From Saprospiraceae bacterium (GTDB lineage: Bacteria > Bacteroidota > Bacteroidia > Chitinophagales > Saprospiraceae): a DNA stretch of 64,000 nucleotides. The stretch is taken from assembly GCA_020627785.1 (NCBI GenBank), contig JAHDGF010000001.1, positions 254,084-318,083 on the forward strand. Reading direction: 5' to 3'. Every line of letters begins with the position of its first letter. Positions within the stretch are counted from its first letter, which is position 1. The notes below the pieces were generated by a model. The model did not search any database, had not been told where the DNA came from, and was given only the letters and a program-made list of their open reading frames with translations. Position numbers and translations under genes: made by a program. Of this stretch, positions 19,069-26,662 are shown piece by piece.

Positions 19069-20666
19069 TTCGACCTTTAATTTCCGTTCTATTTTTATTT
19101 GAAATTGTAGTCTTACATTCTCAGGTGACTTTGACTAGTTCTGATCTTCCGATCATGATCATTGAAACTGAAAGTGCCATCCAAGATGAGCCCAAAGTTA
19201 CAGGAACCATGCAGTTGATCCACACTCAAGGTTCTCGTAATAATGTCACCGATCCTGCTTCCGAATATGATGGCATTATCGGTGTAGAGAAAAGAGGCTC
19301 TACATCTCAAACCTTATTCCCTAAAACAGGATTTGGTTTTGAGACTAGAGACGCGGAAGGGGAGAACTTAAATGTTTCTTTGCTAGGAATGCCTGAAGAA
19401 AATGATTGGGTATTACATGGACCATACAGTGATAAAACCTTAATGCGTAATGCCATTGCTTATACTTTAGGTGGTCAGATCATGGAGTATTCTCCCAGAG
19501 TACGTCATGTTGAATTAATTTTAAATGATCAATATTGGGGCGTGTACTTGTTGATTGAAAAAATCAAAAGAGATAAGAATCGAGTGAACGTTAAGAAAAA
19601 CGAAGAAGATATAACAGGTGGTTATATAATTAAAGTGGATAAGTACTCTGGTTCGGAAGCAGGAGGATGGATTTCTCAATATGCTCCTATTCCAGGTCAA
19701 GATCAATTCATAGAATATCAATATCATTATCCTAAGCAATCAGACATAACCCCAGATCAAAAAGCATACATCGAAGATCAATTTAGGAATTTTGAAAACA
19801 TCATGTTGTCCAACGTTTATGATGATCCTGAGGTCGGGTATCGTTCTGTTATAGATGAAACAACATTCATGGATTTTATCTTGATTAATGAGATTACAAA
19901 GAATCCCGATGCTTACAGGCTGAGTACTTTTTTTTATAAAAACCGAGATTCAATTGACCATAGAATAAAAATGGGTCCAGTCTGGGATTTTAATTTGGCC
20001 TTAGGGAATGTGGATTATTGTGTAAATGGAAATATTGAAGGATGGGCATTTGATCATAATCTGGTTTGTCCCAACGACTTTTGGGTCATACCATTTTGGT
20101 GGGATCGATTAAGACAAGATGAAACTTTTAATGAAGAGCTAGGTGAGCGATGGATTGAATTAAGAGAAGACAAATTTTCTGACCAATCTTTATCGGCAAT
20201 GGTTGACTCTTTCAAAATACATTTAGCCGAATCACAGATTAGAAATTTTCAGCGTTGGCCTGTTCTTGGTCAATATGTTTGGCCAAACTTCCAAGTTTTT
20301 AATTCTTATGTCGAAGAAGTGAATCGCCTAGAATCTTGGTTGATTGATCGAGCTCATTGGATGGATCAGAATCTTCCGCTTTTTATCTCAAGTGGTTTTG
20401 ATCCCAATGAATTTTCTCCTCCGACCATTACAAAAAATCCTGTCGAGGATATTCTATCTCTAAAGTTCTTCGCTGATAGCTCTAAGCCATCTAGAATTAA
20501 GATTTATAATATGGAAGGTAAGCTTGTTTATAAGACTTTGCAGGCCTTTATTTCCGGTGAACAAAACTTGGACATTGATGTCCAAGCTTTGCCACAGGGT
20601 ATGTATATTCTTGAATTTAGAGTAGGGGAGGAGTTTCAAGAATCCCTTAAATTCACTAAAATCTAA
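19065..20666 (+). CDS. Secreted CotH-kinase-family protein with T9SS type A sorting domain
   Basis: 533 residues. Signal peptide about 1-20 (cleaved near LHSQ). A CotH-type atypical kinase domain spans about 25-420, with EKRGSTSQTLFPKTGFGFET, VELILNDQYWGVYLLIEKIK, and the catalytic-type MGPVWDFNLALGN, where the Asp is the expected metal ligand. The end (KNPVEDILSLKFF ... KIYNMEGKLVYK ... LPQGMYILEF) is a T9SS type A sorting domain, so the protein should end up outside the cell. Known CotH proteins phosphorylate spore-coat proteins; here the target is unknown. It is coupled to the haem-binding gene upstream and overlaps the convergent gene by 4 bp. Confidence 0.9.
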   Translation: MIRPLISVLFLFEIVVLHSQVTLTSSDLPIMIIETESAIQDEPKVTGTMQLIHTQGSRNNVTDPASEYDGIIGVEKRGSTSQTLFPKTGFGFETRDAEGENLNVSLLGMPEENDWVLHGPYSDKTLMRNAIAYTLGGQIMEYSPRVRHVELILNDQYWGVYLLIEKIKRDKNRVNVKKNEEDITGGYIIKVDKYSGSEAGGWISQYAPIPGQDQFIEYQYHYPKQSDITPDQKAYIEDQFRNFENIMLSNVYDDPEVGYRSVIDETTFMDFILINEITKNPDAYRLSTFFYKNRDSIDHRIKMGPVWDFNLALGNVDYCVNGNIEGWAFDHNLVCPNDFWVIPFWWDRLRQDETFNEELGERWIELREDKFSDQSLSAMVDSFKIHLAESQIRNFQRWPVLGQYVWPNFQVFNSYVEEVNRLESWLIDRAHWMDQNLPLFISSGFDPNEFSPPTITKNPVEDILSLKFFADSSKPSRIKIYNMEGKLVYKTLQAFISGEQNLDIDVQALPQGMYILEFRVGEEFQESLKFTKI

Positions 20667-21898
20667 TTTACTTTTTCTACTTTTTTAATAACCCTTTCTC
20701 CTGTTCCTTCACAGTAGAATTCTAAGATGTATAATCCAGATACAAAGGAACTGACGTCCAATTCAGTAATAAAGGATTCTAATACTTGTTTTTTCATCAA
20801 AGCACCTGTGGAATTATAAACAGATAATTGGTACTTGATTTCATTCTCTAACTCAATGGTCAAAACTTGATCTACAGGATTAGGAAATAGGCTAATATTA
20901 TTTTCTACGATCTCTTCTTCATCATCATTTTCAGTCTGGAATTCAAAGGTAGGGACAAGCAGTCCTCTTTGCATGTAGGCGTCGATAATTTTATCCGCAT
21001 TATCCTTACTCCATTTTTGACCGAAAGTTCCTGAGGTTTTTGTGCGACTTTTTACTCCTTCCTTAGCATTGCACATCAAGGTTTCAACTCCATTTGCGAA
21101 AGCGAAATTATCCTCATTACAATGATTGCTTTCCTCAGTTTCTTTAAATGACTCTTGGTGGTTCGCAAAATTGGTATGACCAATGGTATGCACACAAGCC
21201 ATAGCTAACTGAATCAAATATTTTTTTGATAAGGCAATGGTATTATTCTTTTTAATAGATACACTCATGTATTCTCCAGGGTCACTACAATAAACTTGAG
21301 CTGACCCTTTGAAAGGGATGTCTTGATAGGTGTCAACAAGATTTATAAGAGTATTAATATCATGTTTTTTAATTAACTCCGTCACATACCCGGTCAATGG
21401 TGTTTCTCCATTTCTTGGATCCGGATCACTAAAAACTAAAAAGCCTATTGATCCAAAAATTTCTAAAAATTCTTCAGGATAAGTTTCTAATATTATTTCT
21501 TCAACGACGGGCACCTGTGACCAATGCAATGAATTGTTGTTGTAGGCTTTTGCAATATCTGTGAGATGCAAATTCATCGCAAGCTTCAATTCATTTAATT
21601 GTCCCTCGGTTATTATGTCTTTGTTATTGGCAAGTATTAGAACCCTTAGGTTTTTGGTATTCCATTGATTTGGTCTTCTCTGTCTCTCTTCTAATCTATT
21701 GATCTCCCAATTCTCTTTCGCGGCAATTTCTAAACGGTTTTTGAAAAATTCTAAATCCTGAGAATGAAGAGAAGGAAAGTTACAAGAAATCACTCCTCCC
21801 TTGTTGCTTTTGATTTGTGTTGCGTTACACTGACTATATCCTATATTGAATGTCAAGAAACAACACAGAAAAATAAAAAATTGATTTTTTAATTTCAT
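20663..21898 (-). CDS. Uncharacterised T9SS type A secreted protein with HTIGH zincin-like motif
   Basis: 411 residues from ATG 21898; a TTG three codons earlier is less likely. Signal peptide about 1-23 (cleaved near GYSQ). The body has no family I recognise. It contains ACVHTIGHTNFANHQES, which looks like the HExxH zinc helix of metallopeptidases but with Thr in place of the catalytic Glu. A cysteine pair nearby (NHCNEDN ... LMCNA) may form a disulphide. The last about 80 residues (NISLFPNPVDQVLTIEL ... VYNSTGALMKK ... FVSGLYILEFYC) are a T9SS type A sorting domain. It is convergent with the CotH gene and overlaps it by 4 bp. Function unknown. Confidence 0.82.
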   Translation of the reverse strand: MKLKNQFFIFLCCFLTFNIGYSQCNATQIKSNKGGVISCNFPSLHSQDLEFFKNRLEIAAKENWEINRLEERQRRPNQWNTKNLRVLILANNKDIITEGQLNELKLAMNLHLTDIAKAYNNNSLHWSQVPVVEEIILETYPEEFLEIFGSIGFLVFSDPDPRNGETPLTGYVTELIKKHDINTLINLVDTYQDIPFKGSAQVYCSDPGEYMSVSIKKNNTIALSKKYLIQLAMACVHTIGHTNFANHQESFKETEESNHCNEDNFAFANGVETLMCNAKEGVKSRTKTSGTFGQKWSKDNADKIIDAYMQRGLLVPTFEFQTENDDEEEIVENNISLFPNPVDQVLTIELENEIKYQLSVYNSTGALMKKQVLESFITELDVSSFVSGLYILEFYCEGTGERVIKKVEKVN

Positions 21899-22173
21899 GT
21901 AATTCAAATTTGTGAGTTGTTAATTAATTCGGTCGCAAAAATAGTGATTATTTTATTCCAGCTATAGACTTCTGGGTTAAGCAATTCTTAATGATAATAT
22001 TAACCCAAGGTTAAAATTATAACGTCATTAAGCCATAAACGCTTCCAAAATCTTCACACCTTTCAATCTTGCCTTCTTGAAATGCCTATTTACAGACGAT
22101 AATTATCATTTTATACCATTAATTGGATTATAACATTTTTCTTTTTGCTTAACTTGGAAAAAACATCAATAAT

Positions 22174-23577
22174 ATGAAAATACTATACACACTCCTTTTT
22201 ATAACCCTTCTCTTTAATACATCACAAGCCCAACTAGCTTCTGGTAGCGTTGCGCCAGATTTTACCGTTACAGATTTAAATGGTAATGAACACCAGCTCT
22301 ATGAGATGTTAGATGAAGGGAAGATTGTAATTCTCGATTTCTTTGCTACTTGGTGTGGACCTTGTTGGTCTTATCATCAGACCCATACGTTAGCAGAAAT
22401 ATATGAAACATATGGCCCAGATGGAACTAACGAGATGTTTGTAATGACCATTGAAGCTGATAATTCAACCAATGTTGATTGTATTTACAATTTGCCAGGA
22501 TGTAATGATTCGACGATAGGTGACTGGACAGATGGCACACCTTATCCCGTGATCAATGATAACATCAGTGCCAGTAGATACGACATCGCATATTATCCAA
22601 CCATCTATATTGTTTATCCGAATAAGTTGGTTTATGAAATCGGTCAAAGACCCTATGATGATATAGTTGCTTGGAAAGAGAATGCACCTAAATTGCAAGA
22701 AGGTTTAAATGCAGATGTAATTCATTTCAATGGATTAAATGGAGGTACCTGCTATGGTCAATACCCTGCTGGTCCTACATACACTCTTTCTAATATGGGT
22801 GAGGAAACAATTACTTCATTTGATATGACCATGTCTTTAAATGATGAAATCGTTATGCAAGACCAGTGGACAGGTTCAGTTGAGCCATGGGGAATTCTTG
22901 GTGAATTTAAAATGCCTACATCCATTATTAGTGAAAATGCTATGATTGAGTTGAAAATTGAAAATGTAAATGGAGTCGCTGATTCTGGATTTACTTACAA
23001 CTCTGAAATTACACTAAACTCTAGATCCAAGATTAACATCAGGATTCAAGGAGATGAAAATAGTACAGCGCATGGAAATCAATTCAGAGTAACAACGGCC
23101 ACGGGAGATGTTATTTTAGAAGGGACGATTTCTGATAATCAACTCTTTGAAACAAGTCACGACCTTAATACCAAAGATTGTTACACTTTTGAAATTTTTG
23201 ACAATGCTGGTGACGGAATTGACGGTGAGATTTTAGTTACAGATGAGAAGGGCCAACTTCTTTATGAACAAGGAAATAGGTTTTGGTCTTCTGATAGCAA
23301 TAATTTCAATGTTACTTCTACAACAAGCATAGCTGAACTTGCAGAAAATGCTATAAATATTTCTCCTAATCCGGTTTCAGATCAATTAAATATCTCATTA
23401 GATTTTGAGGCTCAAGGCGTGAAGGTTTATAATGCTCAAGGACAATTGATGACTTTAGATAATTTCAACGGAAGTAAAAATCTGAGTATTAATGTTGAAG
23501 AGTACAACTCAGGAGTTTATTTCTTGAATATTCAAGAGAATGAAAGCTGGTATACTCAGCGATTCGTAAAATTGTAA
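22174..23577 (+). CDS. Secreted thioredoxin-fold protein with T9SS type A sorting domain
   Basis: 467 residues. Signal peptide about 1-20 (TSQAQ). Residues about 24-180 form a TlpA/AhpC-like thioredoxin domain with an intact CGPC active site at 61-64 (FFATWCGPCWSYHQ). Middle beta-rich segments follow, including FEIFDNAGDGIDGE, a motif common in Bacteroidota surface proteins. The last 75 residues are a type A sorting domain (NISPNPVSDQLNISLDF ... VYNAQGQL ... YNSGVYFLNIQ). An extracellular dithiol enzyme is implied, though its partner is unknown. It is followed with no gap by the lipoprotein gene at 23578, so the two should be co-transcribed. Confidence 0.9.
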   Translation: MKILYTLLFITLLFNTSQAQLASGSVAPDFTVTDLNGNEHQLYEMLDEGKIVILDFFATWCGPCWSYHQTHTLAEIYETYGPDGTNEMFVMTIEADNSTNVDCIYNLPGCNDSTIGDWTDGTPYPVINDNISASRYDIAYYPTIYIVYPNKLVYEIGQRPYDDIVAWKENAPKLQEGLNADVIHFNGLNGGTCYGQYPAGPTYTLSNMGEETITSFDMTMSLNDEIVMQDQWTGSVEPWGILGEFKMPTSIISENAMIELKIENVNGVADSGFTYNSEITLNSRSKINIRIQGDENSTAHGNQFRVTTATGDVILEGTISDNQLFETSHDLNTKDCYTFEIFDNAGDGIDGEILVTDEKGQLLYEQGNRFWSSDSNNFNVTSTTSIAELAENAINISPNPVSDQLNISLDFEAQGVKVYNAQGQLMTLDNFNGSKNLSINVEEYNSGVYFLNIQENESWYTQRFVKL

Positions 23578-24633
23578 ATGGACTTTAAATCGATATTTAT
23601 CGCTTTTCTGGTTGTTTCTTTTCTAAGCTCATGTGATAAAGAAGAACCAATAGAAAATATACCAATTACCTCTAGTTACTTTTCTAATCTAGAAGTCGCT
23701 GTTATTGAATGCGATGATATCGCTTGCGCAAATATCACAACTCCGTCAGGAATAAATATTTCTTTATTCCTGACGGAAAATGATGCCATCGAATCTAATG
23801 GCCTGATTAACGATGGTATCACCGATTCGGATGGTAAAGTGTTCTTTACAGGTTTATCTGCCTATGATGGTGTTTTCGTTAAGATTGAATACGAAGATCA
23901 GATTTACATTTCTTACAATTCTTTGGGAATTGATGTAACTGCTTTTCATGAAGCTATTTTCATTGTTGGGTATAGTTATGATTCTAATGATCAATTGGAA
24001 AGAAATCAGGATCATATAAGTTTAAGCTTACCATTGGTAGGTCAGCAAAGCATTTATCAATATTATTATAAAGAAGAATACGACTTTGCTATTCCAGCGT
24101 TTGATACTGTGAATGTAGTTGTTACCATTGATCAAAAAATCAGTGATAATATTTTCATAGTTTCAGAAAGAATGAGCTCTCAGCCTGAAGATAGATATAT
24201 TGATTATCCTGAAGGCTATATTGTCAATTATTGGGAATTTACAGAAGATTCATTGATTGTTACTCCTTACGAAACACCTCAGCTCGGGAGTTATATTTTT
24301 GGATTTGGGGAATATTTTTTTCCTCCCGAGAGATTTAGTGTAGCATTAAATTCTCCGCTGGAAAATGAAATAGAATTAGATGATCCTACTTTGAATTTGG
24401 GGCCATTTGGCTCAAATTTAGGTGTCCCTTTTCAGCCTTATTATTTGTTTACTGAGGATGTAAATTTTAATGGTTCTAATTATGACCTTCTAAGAATTCA
24501 GGTTGTCAACAACATGCCTGGCGATGGCGAATTAAAAGTTCTCATGTATAATGATGAAGACGGATTTGTTCGATTCGCTGCATTTGATTTTTGGCAAAGG
24601 GGAAGCTATTCTTGGGTCTTGACAAAGGAATAA
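23578..24633 (+). CDS. Hypothetical lipoprotein
   Basis: 351 residues with a type II signal peptide (FLVVSFLSSC, lipobox Cys at residue 19) followed by DKEEP, so it is anchored to the outer or inner membrane. The start codon follows the upstream stop codon directly. The mature part is acidic and aromatic-rich. Its N-terminal third (SGINISLFLTENDAIESNG ... DSDGKVFFTGLSAYDG) looks like a small carboxypeptidase-regulatory or Big-like beta-sandwich. The remainder matches nothing I know. A perfect 15-bp inverted repeat sits in its coding sequence (23742-23777). The operon with the thioredoxin-like cargo suggests a shared envelope task, unproven. Confidence 0.8.
   Translation: MDFKSIFIAFLVVSFLSSCDKEEPIENIPITSSYFSNLEVAVIECDDIACANITTPSGINISLFLTENDAIESNGLINDGITDSDGKVFFTGLSAYDGVFVKIEYEDQIYISYNSLGIDVTAFHEAIFIVGYSYDSNDQLERNQDHISLSLPLVGQQSIYQYYYKEEYDFAIPAFDTVNVVVTIDQKISDNIFIVSERMSSQPEDRYIDYPEGYIVNYWEFTEDSLIVTPYETPQLGSYIFGFGEYFFPPERFSVALNSPLENEIELDDPTLNLGPFGSNLGVPFQPYYLFTEDVNFNGSNYDLLRIQVVNNMPGDGELKVLMYNDEDGFVRFAAFDFWQRGSYSWVLTKE
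23742..23777. repeat. Perfect 15-bp inverted repeat inside the lipoprotein gene
   Basis: TCCGTCAGGAATAAA (23742-23756), loop TATTTC (23757-23762), TTTATTCCTGACGGA (23763-23777). All 15 pairs match. No T-run follows on either strand, so it is not a normal terminator. Confidence 0.85.
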
Positions 24634-24634
24634 A

Positions 24635-25453
24635 TTAATAATCTGTCTTTATTGACTTGTCCCAAGGCAGTTTAAATTGATAAGCTAAATCTTCACTCTT
24701 GCTGTCATCGATCACATCAACACCGTATCGTATCTTACTGGGATCATCATAAACGAAGGTTCCGAAAATTCTATCCCAGAAAGAAAAAATACTTCCAAAA
24801 TTACTATCTGTCCAAGGCCGCTCAAAATGGTGGTGGAACTTGTGCATATTTGGCGAAATGAAAATCAAACTAATTCCTTTATCTAGCCAAAGTGGTAAAT
24901 GGATATTGGCATGGACGAAATATGTGATGAGAATAGTTGTAATCCGATAAAACATATAAAATCCAAAAGGAATTCCAAACAAGATAATAGCTCCTAAAGC
25001 TAAAATCTCTCTGACAATATAATCGCCTGGATGTAGTCTTGTACCCGTTGTTGCATCAACTGTAGTATCACTATGATGGACAAGGTGAAATTTCCACATC
25101 CAGCTAAATTTGTGTAACGAATAGTGGGCAATCCATTGGGCACAGAAATCTAATGCCATCACTGCAATTATTAACTCAAGCCAAAGATTTAAATGGATCC
25201 AATTCAGTATACCGAATTGATTGCTGTTCAACCATATAAATATTCCTACCGTTAGTACTCCAAAAATTGAATTGATTAAGACTGAGGTAGCTAAGAAAGC
25301 AAGGTTCTTGATGCCATGCTGCCACTTACTATAATCAAAACGTACCAACGGTGCACCAAATTCCAGAACCCAAGTAAAAGCCAAACTACCAAAGATCCAA
25401 CCAATCTTTTGGAGATTACTTAAGTTTTCGAAAAATTGTAGAAAGGCTTCCAT
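24635..25453 (-). CDS. Sterol desaturase/fatty-acid hydroxylase family membrane protein
   Basis: 272 residues with about four membrane helices and the full set of di-iron histidine boxes: HYSLH near residue 107, HLVHH near 121, and HKFHHHFERPW near 206. Family members are membrane hydroxylases or desaturases of sterols, fatty acids, carotenoids or alkylglycerols, using O2. The sequence FGSIFSFWDRIFGTFVYDD near the end is typical. It lies at the downstream end of the leftward fadN-fadA group, 20 bp after fadA, so it is probably in that operon. That points to a lipid substrate, but which one cannot be told. Confidence 0.9.
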   Translation of the reverse strand: MEAFLQFFENLSNLQKIGWIFGSLAFTWVLEFGAPLVRFDYSKWQHGIKNLAFLATSVLINSIFGVLTVGIFIWLNSNQFGILNWIHLNLWLELIIAVMALDFCAQWIAHYSLHKFSWMWKFHLVHHSDTTVDATTGTRLHPGDYIVREILALGAIILFGIPFGFYMFYRITTILITYFVHANIHLPLWLDKGISLIFISPNMHKFHHHFERPWTDSNFGSIFSFWDRIFGTFVYDDPSKIRYGVDVIDDSKSEDLAYQFKLPWDKSIKTDY

Positions 25454-25473
25454 GCAAAGTTATATGTGTTAGA

Positions 25474-26646
25474 TTAATTTAGGAGTTCATAAATTCCTGC
25501 AATTCCTTGACCGCCACCAACACAGGCAGTAACCATTCCATATTTTTGATTTCTTAATCTCATTTCATTAAGTAGCTGTATACTTAATTTTGCGCCAGTA
25601 CAGCCTAACGGATGACCTAATGCAATCGCACCTCCATTCACATTTACAGTTTCAGGATCCATTCCCATGGTTTTTATTACCGCAAGAGCTTGTGTTGCAA
25701 ATGCCTCATTTAATTCGGTCTGTTCTATATCGCCTAATTGTAATCCAGCTTGCTTAAGTGCTTTTGGTATGGCAACACATGGACCGATTCCCATGTATAG
25801 GGGATCTACACCACCCACGGCACAAGAAACTAATCTGGCAATTGGCTCCAAGTTTAGTTGCTTAACCATTTCTCCACTCATGACTAAAGTAAAGGCTGCA
25901 CCATCTGAAGTCTGAGATGAATTACCGGCTGTTACAACACCCCCTTGTTTGAAGGCAGCTCTTAATCTTGCTAGACCTTCCATACTTGTGCCTCTTCTTA
26001 GTCCTTCATCAACTTCAACCACATGAGAGGATTCAACTCGTTTACCGTCTTTAACATAAACCTCTTCAACCGTAACAGGAACAATTTGATCTTTGAAATT
26101 TCCACCATCGATGGCTGCTTCAGCCTTGGCATGTGATCGTACAGAAAATTCATCTGCTTGTTCTCTGGTAATCTCATATTTGGCTGCGACTGCTTCTGCA
26201 GTTGCTCCCATACTTACATGATAGTTTATGTTTTCAACATTAGCCTTGTAGCTCGGTGCAAGTTTATAACCTGTCATTGGAATCATACTCATGGATTCTG
26301 TTCCTCCTGCAATATATGCATGACCAAATCCAGCTTTTATTTTTCCAACAGCCATAGAAATGGCTTCAAGTCCTGAAGCACAATATCTATTAATGGTAAT
26401 ACCAGGAACCTCTTTCCCTAAGGCCCTTGCTGAAATTAGTCTTCCGATTTGTAAACCTTGCTCACCTTCTGGGTTAGCGCAACCAACAATAACATCATCA
26501 ATAATTGTAGGATCAAGATTTGGTAGGGTAGTCATCATGTGTTTTATGACATCTACCGCAAGATCGTCTGATCTATAATTTTTAAATCCACCTTTTTTTG
26601 CTTTTCCAACAGCGGATCTAAATCCAGTAACTATATATGCGTCCAT
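25474..26646 (-). CDS. fadA: Acetyl-CoA acyltransferase (3-ketoacyl-CoA thiolase)
   Basis: 390 residues, the usual thiolase length. The nucleophilic Cys is in TINRYCASGLEAISM (about 88). The other conserved blocks are present: NEAFATQALAV, GGAIALGHPLGCTGA with the active-site His, and CVGGGQGIA with the second Cys. It cleaves 3-ketoacyl-CoA with CoA in the last step of beta-oxidation. The N-terminus resembles B. subtilis FadA (SAVGKAKKGGF), and the order fadN-fadA agrees with the fadNAE operon there. It follows fadN by 16 bp and precedes the sterol-desaturase-like gene. Confidence 0.95.
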   Translation of the reverse strand: MDAYIVTGFRSAVGKAKKGGFKNYRSDDLAVDVIKHMMTTLPNLDPTIIDDVIVGCANPEGEQGLQIGRLISARALGKEVPGITINRYCASGLEAISMAVGKIKAGFGHAYIAGGTESMSMIPMTGYKLAPSYKANVENINYHVSMGATAEAVAAKYEITREQADEFSVRSHAKAEAAIDGGNFKDQIVPVTVEEVYVKDGKRVESSHVVEVDEGLRRGTSMEGLARLRAAFKQGGVVTAGNSSQTSDGAAFTLVMSGEMVKQLNLEPIARLVSCAVGGVDPLYMGIGPCVAIPKALKQAGLQLGDIEQTELNEAFATQALAVIKTMGMDPETVNVNGGAIALGHPLGCTGAKLSIQLLNEMRLRNQKYGMVTACVGGGQGIAGIYELLN

Positions 26647-26662
26647 ATTTATTTCTTGTTTC

